64,000 nt of DNA, taken from NCBI RefSeq assembly GCF_947489355.1, contig NZ_CANLDD010000018.1, forward strand, positions 1 through 64,000, in the 5' to 3' direction. The translations under genes were made by a program, and so were the position numbers. The notes under the pieces were generated by a model. That model made no database searches. It saw only the letters and a program-made list of their open reading frames with translations, and had not been told where the DNA came from. The DNA is from an uncultured Microbulbifer sp. (GTDB lineage: Bacteria > Pseudomonadota > Gammaproteobacteria > Pseudomonadales > Cellvibrionaceae). Of the stretch, positions 52,393 through 62,394 are shown in pieces (the stretch's first letter is position 1; every line of letters begins with the position of its first letter).

Positions 52393-52963
52393 TTACCCCC
52401 AACCCTGATAGCCGTCGATTCTCCTCCATTGAATGTCCAGACGATTGGGGAGGGGTTTTCCACTATAGGGAAGCGATTTTTTGTGCACTTTTAACAAGCA
52501 CCCTGCCCTCTCTCCGAACCGGCTCAAATTGCTGTAACCCGCCAGCCCGCTTTTTTCTGGGAAATCACAGCTGGTCAGACGGAATATCAGAGCATACGCA
52601 GAAAGGCAGAGTGTATCGTGAATATCTTCGGGCAAAAAAGCGCAGCAGTCACCCATTTCCAGGGTGTTTGCACTGCGGCTGACCAGTTGTAGCCCATTGC
52701 CTGGTTCTTCAAACTGACCCTAGGTGGACATTTGCATCGCCCCGTGCTGCAGCGTGTAAAATCCCCCCGTGATTGTGCGGGTTGCGATACAGGCCCTGTG
52801 TCTCAATATGGGCCAGTAATATAAACCCTTGTTCCGGGTCCCGGTAGAGCCCCACTGTGGGCGCCTTCTTCTCGTGCAACCCGGTAAGCCAGGGTTCGGA
52901 ACATAGGCTGCGCGCCGGGTAGTCATACCGCGCGCTGGCGCTGCAGGGAACGGAACTGGCCAA
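52393..52963 (-). pseudogene. Cupin-family pseudogene
   Basis: Read on the minus strand, the stretch APTVGLYRDPEQGFILLAH and NPHNHGG resembles cupins of the type with an aspartate-rich loop and PHDHG metal motif. A run of six G (about 52763-52768) shifts the frame. The other frame continues FYTLQHGAMQMST, an in-frame TAG (52720-52722), then GQFEEPGNGLQLVSRSANTLEMGD and FLPEDIHDTLCLSAYALIFRL, a typical cupin second half. Frameshift plus stop codon make it non-functional unless both are sequencing errors. Its N-terminal part is cut by the IS1380-type remnant beginning near 52920. The normal product would be a metal-binding small cupin. Confidence 0.65.
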
Positions 52964-53111
52964 TGCCTATGTAGAAGCCCTTCGACTGAAACTATTGAAA
53001 GTAGCAGCTGTGGTGGTTTACAAACCATCGCGCTGGGTATTCCAACTAGCGGTGCAGTATCCTTGGCAAAAACTATTTCGCCACACGGCAGAGCGCCTGC
53101 TCAGCGGATAA
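52923..53111 (+). mobile_element. IS1380-family transposase remnant (C-terminus)
   Basis: An open frame without a start codon reads ALALQGTELANAYVEALRLK, then LLKVAAVVVYKPSRWVFQLA and YPWQKLFRHTAERLL up to TAA 53109-53111. This matches the closing part of IS1380-type DDE transposases, where I recall LGLKGTELA...GTIRLKLLKIGA...VSVRRVWISLAS.YPYQ.LF. The frame is stopped on its left by TAG at 52920-52922. Everything 5' of it, including the catalytic DDE core, is missing. It is inserted against the cupin pseudogene and is inactive. Confidence 0.72.
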
Positions 53112-53375
53112 CTCCGCATAAGCGCTGTCCCCGGCGGGTAGAAAAAGCATGGGGGGTTGGGGGAGTTGCATCGTAATTGCGCTGGGTTAGCTATTTATTG
53201 AAAAAAAATAGCTATTGCCTGAATACCCGAAACAAGATTGTGCGATTGCCCCTGAACATAATAGGTTTGGTGAAAAATTCAGGCAAGGAGGGACCAAATT
53301 AGCTGCGGGCAGCCGCTCCATCAGTGGCCATAACAGCGTACCTTGTTCGACAATCCTGGAAAAGCAGCCCTTTCC
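53112..53375. other. Non-coding stretch past the IS remnant
   Basis: This AT-rich stretch holds repeat copy B (53215-53286) and the region just past the malic-enzyme stop. A palindromic run GCTATTTATTGAAAAAAAATAGC lies at about 53190-53213, a short hairpin with a long A loop. No gene is seen. Confidence 0.45.
53215..53286. repeat. Palindromic repeat copy B (72 bp)
   Basis: The ends TTGCCTGAAT (53215-53224) and ATTCAGGCAA (53277-53286) are perfect 10-bp inverted repeats. Read on the minus strand, the element begins GCCTGAATTTTTCACCAAA, matching copy A (46653-46671) at 18 of 19 positions, and both share GGGCAA and TGTTTC-like inner blocks. It lies 104 bp past the IS1380-type remnant stop codon, so it may be the end of that element or a small non-autonomous derivative. 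Confidence 0.6.
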
Positions 53376-55055
53376 TTAAAAAGAGCGCCGACGATAGCTG
53401 CGGTAATCGGCCCGCCAGAAATTGCGCTCCAGGGACCGCTCCAGGCTTTCTCCACTGACTTTTGGCGCCACCCCATCCAACTGGGCCTGAGCCGCAACAG
53501 CCCGGGCAATATGCTTGCTCAACGCGCGAATAGTGCTCAAATGCGGCAACAGTGCACCCTCGCCGTGTTTTACCACCGGTGCCTGCTCGGCCAGGGCGTT
53601 GGATGCCGCCATCAACATGCCGTCAGTCACCTGCGTTGCAGCGGCGGCGATCACACCGAGACCGATGCCGGGGAAAATATAGACGTTATTGCACTGGGCC
53701 ACAGCGATATGATGCCCCCCTGTCTCCACCGCCGCGAAGGGACTGCCGGTTGCCACCAGGGCCTCGCCATTGGTCCAGGTATAAATCTCCGCGGGCGTCG
53801 CTTCGGCGCGGGAAGTGGGGTTGGATAGCGGCATCACCAGGGGGCGGGGACAACTTGTGTGCAAAGCCTCGACCACCTGCTGGGTAAACAGTCCTCCCTG
53901 TCCCGAGACGCCAATCAGGATACTCGGGCTCACTTTGCCGATCAGGGTCTGCAGATCCCACTCCCGAGCCCCCGCAAAGGCTTTCGGGTCCTGGGCCAAC
54001 GCCGCCTGGAAGTCGTGCAAACCCTTCATGTCCGAGGTCACCAGCCCGTAACGGTCGTACATAAAAATACGCGCGCGGGCTTGCGCATCGCTGAGACCCG
54101 CCTGCACCATGGCACGCACGATTTGCTCGGCAATACCACAGCCCGCGGAACCGGCACCGACAATAACAGCCCGCTGAACCGCAACGGATTCCTGCCAGAC
54201 CTTACAGGCTGCCAAAATGGTGCCCAGTGCCACCGATGCGGTACCCTGGATATCATCGTTAAAACAACACAGCTGCTCGCGATACCGTTGCAGCAGCGGC
54301 ATGGCATTGGTCTGGGCAAAGTCCTCAAACTGTACCAGTACTTTTGGCCACCGGCGTTTTACCGCAGCGATGAACTGTTCGAGGAATGCATCGTACTCCT
54401 CCTGGCAAACGCGTTCGTGGCGCCATCCCATATACATGGGATCACTCAACAAATTGCGGTTGTTGGTGCCCACATCCAGCGCCACAGGCAGGGTATAGGC
54501 GGGGCTGATACCGGCACAGGCGGTATACAGGGACAACTTGCCAATAGGAATACCCATCCCGCCGATGCCCTGGTCACCGAGGCCCAGTATGCGTTCGCCA
54601 TCGGTCACAACGATCACCTTGACGTTCTCCTTGGTGGCGCTGCGCAATATATCATCCATATACTCGCGATCCGGGTAGGAGATAAAGAGCCCGCGGTGGT
54701 CGCGATAGATATTGGAGAACTCTTCACAGGCGGCGCCAACAGTGGGGGTATAAATGATCGGCAGCATTTCCTTGATATGGTGCTCAATCAGGTAAAAAAA
54801 CAGGGTTTCGTTGTCATCCTGAATGGCCCTCAGGTAAATATGCTTGTCGAGGTCGGTCTTGCAGTGCTGATACTGGTGATAAGCGCGGCGCGCCTGCTCT
54901 TCAATGGTCTCCACCGTGTTTGGCAGAAGTCCCGCCAGGTTGAACTCAAGGCGCTCTTCCAGCGTAAATGCACTGCCCTTATTTAACAGTGGCATCTCCA
55001 GCAGGGAGGGCCCTGCGTGGGGAATATAAAGCGGACGCTTGTGGTTGTTGCTCAT
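53376..55055 (-). CDS. maeA: NAD-dependent malic enzyme
   Basis: MaeA decarboxylates malate to pyruvate with NAD. The 559-residue product follows E. coli MaeA (565) throughout: [23 protein letters not shown] at the start, [17 protein letters not shown] with the catalytic Tyr, [44 protein letters not shown] for metal and malate, and the NAD fold [17 protein letters not shown], ending [14 protein letters not shown]. It appears monocistronic. ATG 55055 has GGGAAAA about 8 bases upstream. It lies downstream of the NADAR gene on the same strand, 130 bp away, and upstream of the decayed patch. Confidence 0.96.
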   Translation of the reverse strand: MSNNHKRPLYIPHAGPSLLEMPLLNKGSAFTLEERLEFNLAGLLPNTVETIEEQARRAYHQYQHCKTDLDKHIYLRAIQDDNETLFFYLIEHHIKEMLPIIYTPTVGAACEEFSNIYRDHRGLFISYPDREYMDDILRSATKENVKVIVVTDGERILGLGDQGIGGMGIPIGKLSLYTACAGISPAYTLPVALDVGTNNRNLLSDPMYMGWRHERVCQEEYDAFLEQFIAAVKRRWPKVLVQFEDFAQTNAMPLLQRYREQLCCFNDDIQGTASVALGTILAACKVWQESVAVQRAVIVGAGSAGCGIAEQIVRAMVQAGLSDAQARARIFMYDRYGLVTSDMKGLHDFQAALAQDPKAFAGAREWDLQTLIGKVSPSILIGVSGQGGLFTQQVVEALHTSCPRPLVMPLSNPTSRAEATPAEIYTWTNGEALVATGSPFAAVETGGHHIAVAQCNNVYIFPGIGLGVIAAAATQVTDGMLMAASNALAEQAPVVKHGEGALLPHLSTIRALSKHIARAVAAQAQLDGVAPKVSGESLERSLERNFWRADYRSYRRRSF

Positions 55056-55187
55056 AGCGTTGTTTTCCCAATAGGCAAGTCAGGCGCCCGCACTCAGCGT
55101 TATCACTATCGCCTGTTGCACGGGCCGGAGCCGCAAAGCGGTGGAGGTCCAGCATAGGCACAGTATTAGCGATCGTGCCGACACTTG

Positions 55188-55745
55188 TTATGTGCCGCCC
55201 TCTCTCAGCCTGCTGCGAACAGCCATTAAGGCAAAACCCAATAGATTGTGGCCTTTCCATTTGTTGGGATTTTGACATCTCTCATCATCTTCAGCCAGGC
55301 CCACTCCCCAAATCCTATCCACAGGGCTCGCTTCAACCAGTACCCGATCACCAGTATTCAATAAAAACTCTTTCAGCGCATGGTTGTCTTTAAATTTCGC
55401 CAAATTTGCCTGTACAACGATGTCGAACCTTTTCTTATCCCAAAGCTCTTGATCAAACCCTTCAATCTGACGACCAATTGCTTTAGCAGCACCTGGATCA
55501 GTCACAGTAAGCAACTTTTCTGCAGCTGAATCATCGCCAAACAGTTTTGCTTTTTTATACATCATAAAATGTTCGGCAGTGAGAAATCTGTTGCTGTCAG
55601 ATTCAAAAGGCGAGTCATACCACTGGCTCAAACAAGACTTCGATACCCCTTTCTTCGGTTTCCTATGCCCCCAGAAGAATAGGTACTTCACCTTATTTCC
55701 GTGACTGACATAATCCATCAGCTCTTCTGTATTCTTGATATTCAA
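55188..55745 (-). CDS. NADAR-family protein (YbiA-like)
   Basis: A 185-residue protein of the NADAR/YbiA fold with the typical YLFFWGHRKPKKGVSKSCLSQWYDSPF, FLTAEHFMMYKKAKLFGD and RIWGVGLAEDD motifs. Characterised relatives hydrolyse N-glycosidic bonds: YbiA on early riboflavin intermediates, other NADARs on ADP-ribosyl-guanine in DNA. Which applies here is not clear. The start is TTG 55745, with GGATAAG upstream and a family-like N-terminus MNIKNTEELMDYVSHGNKVK. An ATG at 55715 would shorten it by ten residues. There is no DarT-like toxin beside it. It sits between maeA and purL. Confidence 0.88.
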   Translation of the reverse strand: MNIKNTEELMDYVSHGNKVKYLFFWGHRKPKKGVSKSCLSQWYDSPFESDSNRFLTAEHFMMYKKAKLFGDDSAAEKLLTVTDPGAAKAIGRQIEGFDQELWDKKRFDIVVQANLAKFKDNHALKEFLLNTGDRVLVEASPVDRIWGVGLAEDDERCQNPNKWKGHNLLGFALMAVRSRLREGGT

Positions 55746-55998
55746 TTCTTATCCGATCTAATTATCTATTTCGCATACCTAAGAGTATTAGCCCGACAGT
55801 CGCTCGGAGAATAGGGCCCAGAGAGAGGCCAGCACCGGCAACAGGCTGGCGTGAGCCCCGAAAAAGACCAAACAACTCCGCAGGGTTGTCGGCCTAGTTC
55901 AAGGGCGCCTGTGAAAGGGTTATGGCCGATCTAGGGCAAGGTCCAGTCAATCCTTGCCTGAATCCAGGGCACTGGCCTGGGGAACAAGCGGATACGCC
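55746..55998. other. Gap between NADAR and purL genes
   Basis: About 250 bp with no gene. Both flanking genes are on the minus strand. It includes GC-rich segments near 55830-55880 but no clear terminator hairpin by eye. Confidence 0.35.
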
Positions 55999-58900
55999 TC
56001 AATCGACAAACACCCGCGCATTGCGAAACAGGCGCATCCAACCCGCGTCTTCCTTCCATTCATCCCGATGCCAGCTGTTACTGACTGTACGGGCAACGCG
56101 TTCCGGATGCGGCATCATAATGGTGACACGCCCATCCTCCGAACACAGGGCGGTAATCCCATTGACCGAACCGTTGGGGTTGGCCGGATAAATCCGGGCA
56201 ATCTCACCGCTGTTATTCAGGTAACGCATGGCGATGGTGCCGGAAACTTCACACTGTTCCAGTGCCTGCTGGTCGGCAAATTCCACACGGCCCTCACCGT
56301 GGGCAACAGCAACCGGCATATAGGTACCGGCCATGTTCTTAAACAACACCGAGGGGGAATCCTCAATACCCACCAGGGAAAAGCGCGCTTCATACTGCTC
56401 AGACAGGTTGCGCACAAACCGCGGCCAATGGTCTGCTCCGGGAATCAATGCTTTGATCACCGAGAACATCTGGCAGCCGTTACACACCCCCAAGCCGAAA
56501 GTGTCCTTGCGGTTAAAGAAGCCTTCAAACTGATCCCGGGCACGATCATTAAACAGGATGGTTTTGGCCCAACCCTCACCGGCACCGAGTACATCACCGT
56601 AAGAGAAGCCGCCACAGCCCACCAGGCCCTTGAACGCATCCAGGGCCACACGACCAGAGAGGATGTCGCTCATATGCACATCGACGGCATTAAAGCCGGC
56701 GCGGTGGAAGGCGTGCGCCATTTCCACTTGGCTGTTTACCCCCTGCTCGCGCAGTATGGCGACTTTCGGACGCACGCCCCTGACAATATAAGGCGCGCTG
56801 ATATCTTCGTTGATATCGAAGGTAAGATTCACCGACAGACCCGGATCTTCCTGGGCGATAGCGGCAAATTCCTGCTCGGCACACTCGGCGTTATCGCGCA
56901 GGGACTGGATACGGAAGCTGGTTTCCGACCAGATCTGCTGCAGTTCGGCACGGGCGCGCTTGAAGATTTCAATGCCGTTATTGGTGATACACAGATGTTC
57001 GTTGTTGTTCAGGTAACCAATCTTATGGGTAGGCACACCGACTGCGGCAAAGCGCTGTACCAGCATATCCGCCTCACAGGCGGGGACCTGTAATACCGCA
57101 CCCAGCTCTTCACTGAACAATGCGGCAATCGGATCTTCACCCAGTTCGTAAATTTCCACATCCATACCCACGCGGCCGGCAAAGCCCATTTCCGCCAGGG
57201 TGGTGAACAGGCCGCCATCGGCGCGGTCGTGGTAGGCCATAATCAGGTCTTCCTGCAGGGCCTGCTGTACCACCTCAAAAAAACCTTTCAGCTTTCTGGC
57301 GTCGTCCAGGTCGGCAGGTTTGTCGCCCAGTTCGTTGAAAACCTGCGCCAGGCAAGAACCGCCCAGGCGGTTTTTACCCGCACCCAGGTCGATCAACAGC
57401 AGCTCGCTGTCGCCCTTGTCGGTGCGCAGCTGCGGCGTCACCGTTTTGCGCACATCGGTCACTGGGGTAAAGGCCGAGATCACCAGGGACAGTGGTGCGG
57501 TAACCGCCTTCTGCTCGCCCTCATCCTCCCAGGCGGTGCGCATGGACATGGAGTCCTTGCCCACCGGAATGGTAATGCCCAGTGCCGGGCACAGTTCCAT
57601 GCCCACCGCCTCCACGGTGCGGTAGAGTTTTTCCTCTTCGCCCGGGTGGCCGGCGGCACACATCCAGTTGGCGGAGAGCTTGATATCGGAGAGTTGTTTT
57701 ACCGGGGTACCGGCGATATTGGTGATCGCTTCCCCCACTGCCAGGCGGCCGGAAGCCGGGGCATCCAGCAGTGCCACAGGCGTGCGCTCGCCTATGGACA
57801 TGGCCTCACCGGCATAGCTGTCGTAGGCAACGGTGGTCACCGCACAGTCCGCCACCGGCACCTGCCAGGGACCAACCATCTGATCGCGGGATACCTGACC
57901 GGTCACCGTGCGGTCGCCAATGGTGATCAGGAAGCTCTTGCTCGCCACCGTGGGCAGGCGCAGTACGCGCTCGGCGGCTGTATTGAGATCGATATCCGCC
58001 ATGGAAAACACCTTGGCTTCAACTTTACGTGTTTCCGCCTCGCGGTGCATGCGCGGCGGCTTGCCGAACAGCACAGACATGGGCAGGTCCACCGGTTTGG
58101 ACGCAAACCTGGTGTCGTTCAGCAGCAGGTGCTTGTCTTCGGTCGCCTCACCCACAACGGCAAAAGGCGCGCGCTCGCGCGCGCAGATTTGCTCAAAGCG
58201 CTGCAGATCTTCCGGCATCACAGCCAGTACATAGCGCTCCTGGGATTCATTACACCAGATTTCCAGCGGGCTCATGCCCGGTTCATCACAGGGGATCTTG
58301 CACAGCTCGAAATTACCACCGGTGCCGCCGTCTTTGACCAGTTCGGGGAGGGCATTGGACAGGCCGCCCGCGCCCACATCGTGAATAAAGGCGATGGGGT
58401 TTTTCTCACCCAGTTGCCAGCACTGGTCGATCACTTCCTGGCAACGGCGCTCGATTTCCGGGTTTTGACGTTGCACAGAAGCGAAATCCAGGTCCTCGGA
58501 GCTGGAACCGCTAGCCATACTGGAGGCGGCACCGCCACCGAGGCCGATCAACATGGCCGAGCCACCCAGCACCACCAACTTGGCACCGGGAGAAAACTCG
58601 GGCTTGTCGATATGCTCCGTGCGAACATTGCCGTAGCCACCGGCGAGCATAATCGGCTTGTGGTAGCCGCGGCGCTCACCGTCAAAGTGCTCTTCAAAGG
58701 TGCGGAAGTAACCACAGATATTTGGGCGGCCAAATTCGTTGTTAAACGCAGCGCCGCCGATAGGGCCCTCGATCATAATATCCAGGGCGGTCACGATACG
58801 TTCGGGTTTGCCGTAATTGGATTCCCAGGGCTGCTCCCAACCGGGGATCTGCAGATTGGAAACCGTGAAGCCGGTCAGGCCCACTTTTGGCTTGGAGCCG

Positions 58901-59865
58901 CGACCCACCGCGCCCTCATCGCGAATTTCCCCACCGGCACCGGTGCCAGCACCGGGAAAGGGCGCGATCGCGGTGGGGTGGTTGTGGGTCTCCACCTTCA
59001 TCAGCAGATGGATGGCTTCGTGGTTGAAACTGTATTCCCTACTTTTCGGGTCCGGGTAAAAGCGTCCGGCCACACTCCCTGTCACAACCGCAGCGTTATC
59101 CGCGTAGGCAGACAATACATTGTCACCGCCCTTTTGATAGGTGTTCTTGATCATGCCAAACAGGGAGTGCGGCATCTCCTCGCCGTCGATGCTCCAGGAG
59201 GCATTGAAGATCTTATGGCGGCAGTGCTCGGAGTTCGCCTGGGCGAACATCATCAGCTCCACATCGGTGGGATTGCGCTCCAGCGCCTGGAAACTGGCAA
59301 GCAGGTAATCAATTTCGTCCCCGGCAAGGGCCAGGCCCAGGGTGACGTTGGCATCTTCCAGCGCCTCGCGGCCCCCATCGAGAATATCCACCCCACGCAG
59401 CGGGCGCGGCGCCTCCTCCACAAACAGCTGCTGCGCCTGCTTAAAGTCGGTAAACACCACCTCAACCATGCGGTCGTACAATTGCGATGCCAGGGCCTGG
59501 CGTTCAACTTCGGTTAATGCCACGCCACTAAGGTAGTAGGCGATCCCCCGCTCCAGGCGGTGGATTTTTCCCAGGCCGCTATTGTGGGCAATATCGGTGG
59601 CCTTGGAGGACCAGGGGGAGATAGTGCCCGGGCGCGGCAGCACCAGGATCAATTCGCCATTCGGTTCGCGCTTTTCTTCTGTCGGGCCGTACTGGAGCAG
59701 CCGCTCAAGCAGTGCCCTCTCCTTGTTATCCAGTGCCTCGCTATCGGCAAAGTGCACAAATTCGGCGTAGAAATCCTCAATCGTAGGTTGCAGTGCGCGC
59801 AGCTGATTGAGCAGTTTTTTTCGGCGGAATGTCGACAGTGCGGGAGCACCACGCAGAACTAGCAT
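55999..59865 (-). CDS. purL: Phosphoribosylformylglycinamidine synthase
   Basis: The fourth enzyme of purine synthesis converts FGAR, glutamine and ATP to FGAM. The 1288-residue single-chain form matches gammaproteobacterial PurL (1295 in E. coli). Domains in order are the N-terminal PurS-like domain, a linker, two synthetase halves ([48 protein letters not shown], and the second [14 protein letters not shown]), and a C-terminal glutamine amidotransferase with the nucleophile Cys in [10 protein letters not shown] and HPERVAR. ATG 59865 matches the family start ([14 protein letters not shown]); a 37-residue in-frame extension to 59976 lacks support. The ribosome site GAGG is about 11 bases upstream. 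It is divergent from mltF. Confidence 0.97.
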   Translation of the reverse strand: MLVLRGAPALSTFRRKKLLNQLRALQPTIEDFYAEFVHFADSEALDNKERALLERLLQYGPTEEKREPNGELILVLPRPGTISPWSSKATDIAHNSGLGKIHRLERGIAYYLSGVALTEVERQALASQLYDRMVEVVFTDFKQAQQLFVEEAPRPLRGVDILDGGREALEDANVTLGLALAGDEIDYLLASFQALERNPTDVELMMFAQANSEHCRHKIFNASWSIDGEEMPHSLFGMIKNTYQKGGDNVLSAYADNAAVVTGSVAGRFYPDPKSREYSFNHEAIHLLMKVETHNHPTAIAPFPGAGTGAGGEIRDEGAVGRGSKPKVGLTGFTVSNLQIPGWEQPWESNYGKPERIVTALDIMIEGPIGGAAFNNEFGRPNICGYFRTFEEHFDGERRGYHKPIMLAGGYGNVRTEHIDKPEFSPGAKLVVLGGSAMLIGLGGGAASSMASGSSSEDLDFASVQRQNPEIERRCQEVIDQCWQLGEKNPIAFIHDVGAGGLSNALPELVKDGGTGGNFELCKIPCDEPGMSPLEIWCNESQERYVLAVMPEDLQRFEQICARERAPFAVVGEATEDKHLLLNDTRFASKPVDLPMSVLFGKPPRMHREAETRKVEAKVFSMADIDLNTAAERVLRLPTVASKSFLITIGDRTVTGQVSRDQMVGPWQVPVADCAVTTVAYDSYAGEAMSIGERTPVALLDAPASGRLAVGEAITNIAGTPVKQLSDIKLSANWMCAAGHPGEEEKLYRTVEAVGMELCPALGITIPVGKDSMSMRTAWEDEGEQKAVTAPLSLVISAFTPVTDVRKTVTPQLRTDKGDSELLLIDLGAGKNRLGGSCLAQVFNELGDKPADLDDARKLKGFFEVVQQALQEDLIMAYHDRADGGLFTTLAEMGFAGRVGMDVEIYELGEDPIAALFSEELGAVLQVPACEADMLVQRFAAVGVPTHKIGYLNNNEHLCITNNGIEIFKRARAELQQIWSETSFRIQSLRDNAECAEQEFAAIAQEDPGLSVNLTFDINEDISAPYIVRGVRPKVAILREQGVNSQVEMAHAFHRAGFNAVDVHMSDILSGRVALDAFKGLVGCGGFSYGDVLGAGEGWAKTILFNDRARDQFEGFFNRKDTFGLGVCNGCQMFSVIKALIPGADHWPRFVRNLSEQYEARFSLVGIEDSPSVLFKNMAGTYMPVAVAHGEGRVEFADQQALEQCEVSGTIAMRYLNNSGEIARIYPANPNGSVNGITALCSEDGRVTIMMPHPERVARTVSNSWHRDEWKEDAGWMRLFRNARVFVD

Positions 59866-60277
59866 GCGGGAGTTTGCCTCTTGTCTGGATAAGAAAAATA
59901 GCGTGAAAGAAAGAGCGCATAAGGCTCCGGAAATTTGAGAGGCGCAATTGTACCTGAAGCATCGCCACTCCAACACACCTGCCCGACACCTGGGTACACA
60001 TGAACCAGTTCGCCATCAAAGTGTTCAAAAGACGAGCCATGCTATGCGCCAAGGATTCTCTTTTTTGACAGATGTCATACCTGCTTACAAGAGTCTATAG
60101 CGCGTTTCAAGCGTACAGATCACAGTACCCAAAAGCCAAATTGGGCAGATTGTCGTCAAATAATGTAAAATTGGCAGACTACGCCGGCTTTGGCCGCAAA
60201 AGCCCTGGCGTTTTCACCTTCAACAGGCCTTAGGTATAACAGCGATAACACCAACGGACGAGCTAGAGGGACAGCCT
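59866..60277. other. Divergent region between purL and mltF
   Basis: About 410 bp. A PurR- or purine-riboswitch-like element was not recognised. The open frame over 59777-60052 on the minus strand is a shadow. The region near 60150-60175 (AATAATGTAAAATTGG) is AT-rich and may hold the mltF promoter. Confidence 0.4.
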
Positions 60278-61756
60278 ATGATAATGACAAGCCGCCTGCT
60301 GCGCTATGTCCGCCGCCTGTTGAAGGGGCTGGCCCTATCTTGTTGTGCCGCGCTGCTGGTCGCCAGTAAGGCGCCGGATACCCTGGCGCGTATCAAGGCC
60401 TCTGGGGAACTGGTTGTGCTTTCCCAAAATGGCCCCACCACCTATTATGAAGACGCTTCCGGCAACCCCACCGGTTTTGAGTACGGCATGCTGCGCGCCT
60501 TTGCCGATGAAATCGGCGTCAAACTGGTTATCCGTGATGTACACGATCTGGACGAGCTGTTCGAGCGCCTGCGCGATCCCGCCGAGGGCGCTCACTTCGC
60601 CGCCGCCAGTCTCACTGTTACTCCTGAGCGTCGCGAACATGTGCGTTTTTCCCCCTCCTATTTCGAAATCCGCCAGCAGATCATCTACCGCGTGGGTGAG
60701 GCGCGTCCGCGCAAAATCAGCGATCTCGCTGACAAGACCGTGGCGGTGATCGCCGGCAGTGCCCACGCGGAGGAATTGAAAAAACTGTCCAAGCGTTACC
60801 CAGCGCTACGCTGGGAGGCAATTTCCGATGTGGACACCATGGAGCTGGTGGAAATGGTACAGCAGGGCAAGTACAACTATGCCGTAGTAGATTCCAACGC
60901 CTACGTCGTGCACCGCGGCCTCTACCCAAATACCGCGGTCGCGTTCAACCTCACCCAGTTCCAACCGGTGGCCTGGGCGTTTCCCAAGAGCAGCGACGAC
61001 AGCCTGTATCATATCGCGCGTCTGTTTATGCTGCGCGCCAATACCAATGGCATGATTGCGCAATTGCGCGAGGAATTCTTCGGGCACGTCAGTGGATTAA
61101 ATGTCGGCGGCGCCCAGGCATTCGCCAGGCGCAGCCGCGAACGCCTGCCCCAATGGCAGGGCACCATGCAAAAAGTCGCCGAGCAGTACCAGCTGGACTG
61201 GCACCTGCTGGCGGCACTCAGTTACCAGGAATCCTACTGGAATCCCCGCGCCCGCTCCCGCACCGGTGTGCGTGGACTGATGATGCTGACGTTGAATACA
61301 GCAAAGGAACTGGGCGTCAACCGCCTCAATCCGGCGGAGAGTATTGAGGGGGGCGCCCGCTATATCGTACAAATCCGCAACAAGCTGCCCGAGCGTATTC
61401 GCGAACCCGACAGAACCTGGATGGCGCTGGCGGCCTATAACGTAGGCTACGGCCACCTGGAAGATGCCCGTGTCCTTACCGAACGAATGGGCGGCAACCC
61501 GGACCGCTGGCCTGATGTGCGCGATCACCTGCCGCTATTGGCCAAACGCCAGTACTACAAAACCACCAGGCACGGCTATGCTCGGGGCTGGGAGCCGGTG
61601 ACCTATGTGCAGAATATCCGCCACTACCAGGCACTGTTGAACTGGAGCAGCCGTATCGAAGAGCAGCGCCTGGCCGCCGCTGGCGATGAAAATCGCAGGA
61701 CTCTCGCCGATAACAACGCAGTAGAGGCCGAGAGCGGCGCAGCCCCGGCACTCTAG
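60278..61756 (+). CDS. mltF: Membrane-bound lytic transglycosylase F
   Basis: MltF cleaves peptidoglycan at the outer membrane. The 492-residue product has an N-terminal signal or anchor segment (LKGLALSCCAALLVASKAP), a solute-binding-protein-3-like regulatory domain (about residues 40-270, ASGELVVLSQNGPTTYYED) and a C-terminal SLT domain (about 295-450). The catalytic Glu is in SYQESYWNPRARSRTGVRGLM, with AAYNVGYGHLEDAR later. Length fits E. coli MltF (518). The CC pair at about 22-23 lacks a clean lipobox, so lipid attachment is uncertain. ATG 60278 follows AGAGGG. The order purL-mltF is the one I recall for Pseudomonas. It ends in convergence with the TIGR04282 gene, overlapping it by four bases. 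Confidence 0.93.
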   Translation: MIMTSRLLRYVRRLLKGLALSCCAALLVASKAPDTLARIKASGELVVLSQNGPTTYYEDASGNPTGFEYGMLRAFADEIGVKLVIRDVHDLDELFERLRDPAEGAHFAAASLTVTPERREHVRFSPSYFEIRQQIIYRVGEARPRKISDLADKTVAVIAGSAHAEELKKLSKRYPALRWEAISDVDTMELVEMVQQGKYNYAVVDSNAYVVHRGLYPNTAVAFNLTQFQPVAWAFPKSSDDSLYHIARLFMLRANTNGMIAQLREEFFGHVSGLNVGGAQAFARRSRERLPQWQGTMQKVAEQYQLDWHLLAALSYQESYWNPRARSRTGVRGLMMLTLNTAKELGVNRLNPAESIEGGARYIVQIRNKLPERIREPDRTWMALAAYNVGYGHLEDARVLTERMGGNPDRWPDVRDHLPLLAKRQYYKTTRHGYARGWEPVTYVQNIRHYQALLNWSSRIEEQRLAAAGDENRRTLADNNAVEAESGAAPAL

Positions 61757-62394
61757 CCTACATCGACAGACGCCCGCCAGGCCTGTGGCAAAGAAGATAA
61801 ATCCTCGGGCTCATCGATATCCACCAGCACCTCCAGGCGCTGACAACGCATTCCACACTCCCACAATCGATCCAGTGTCTGCTGCGCCACCACCTCGGTA
61901 CTCCAATGGATGTCCTCAAACAGCCGCGCCTGTACCTCTTTGAGTCCCAGTAATGCGTAACCGCCATCTTTTGCCGGATACATGACCGCATCGGATTTCT
62001 GTAGCCCCTGCGCCGCTATATGCAGACGCTGCACAGTGAGCGCCGGACAGTCGGTGCCAAGCAGCAGGAGCCCCTGTCCCAGCGCCCGCGCGTTTCCACT
62101 GGCATGCCACAGGCGCTGGCCCAGATTGCCCTGGGACTGCCCGTAAAGGGTGACAGCACGAGGCAATGGGAAATCCCGCCAGTAAGGGTGTGAGGGGCCC
62201 GGTACCACATGCAGCTCCACAGGTCCCAGGTCCGCCTTCACACAGGCTTCCAGGGTATGGTGCAGCAGCCTCTCCGCCAGCGCAGCGGCACCGTGCTCCC
62301 CCAGCGCGGGGATCAAGCGGGTCTTGGCATAGCCGCTTAATGGTGCCTTGGCCATCACAACCAGGCGCAGTGCCTGCCGGGCAACACTACTCAT
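61753..62394 (-). CDS. TIGR04282-family glycosyltransferase (arsenosugar-type)
   Basis: A 213-residue GT-A-fold protein of the DUF2064/TIGR04282 family. The N-terminal nucleotide-binding motif VMAKAPLSGYAKTRLIPALGEHGAAALAERLL, the central LLLGTDCPALT with the Asp-x-Asp-like metal site, and DGGYALLGL are all present. The family was named from proximity to arsenosugar synthesis genes, but it is also found without arsenic genes. The start is ATG 62394, which overlaps the stop of the TIGR04283 gene by 8 bases, so they are coupled. It ends within the mltF stop codon region on the other strand. Confidence 0.87.
   Translation of the reverse strand: MSSVARQALRLVVMAKAPLSGYAKTRLIPALGEHGAAALAERLLHHTLEACVKADLGPVELHVVPGPSHPYWRDFPLPRAVTLYGQSQGNLGQRLWHASGNARALGQGLLLLGTDCPALTVQRLHIAAQGLQKSDAVMYPAKDGGYALLGLKEVQARLFEDIHWSTEVVAQQTLDRLWECGMRCQRLEVLVDIDEPEDLSSLPQAWRASVDVG

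Noticed and set aside
53859-54986. 375-codon open frame opposite maeA
   Set aside because: Shadow of the malic-enzyme gene, whose active-site motifs are complete on the minus strand.
55954-55963. TTGCCTGAAT near the purL stop as a third repeat copy
   Set aside because: Only the 10-mer matches; the TTTCACCAAA block and the inverted partner are missing, so chance is enough.
57229-59517. 762-codon open frame opposite purL
   Set aside because: A shadow frame of a strongly biased GC-rich gene; the opposite strand has unmistakable PurL motifs throughout.
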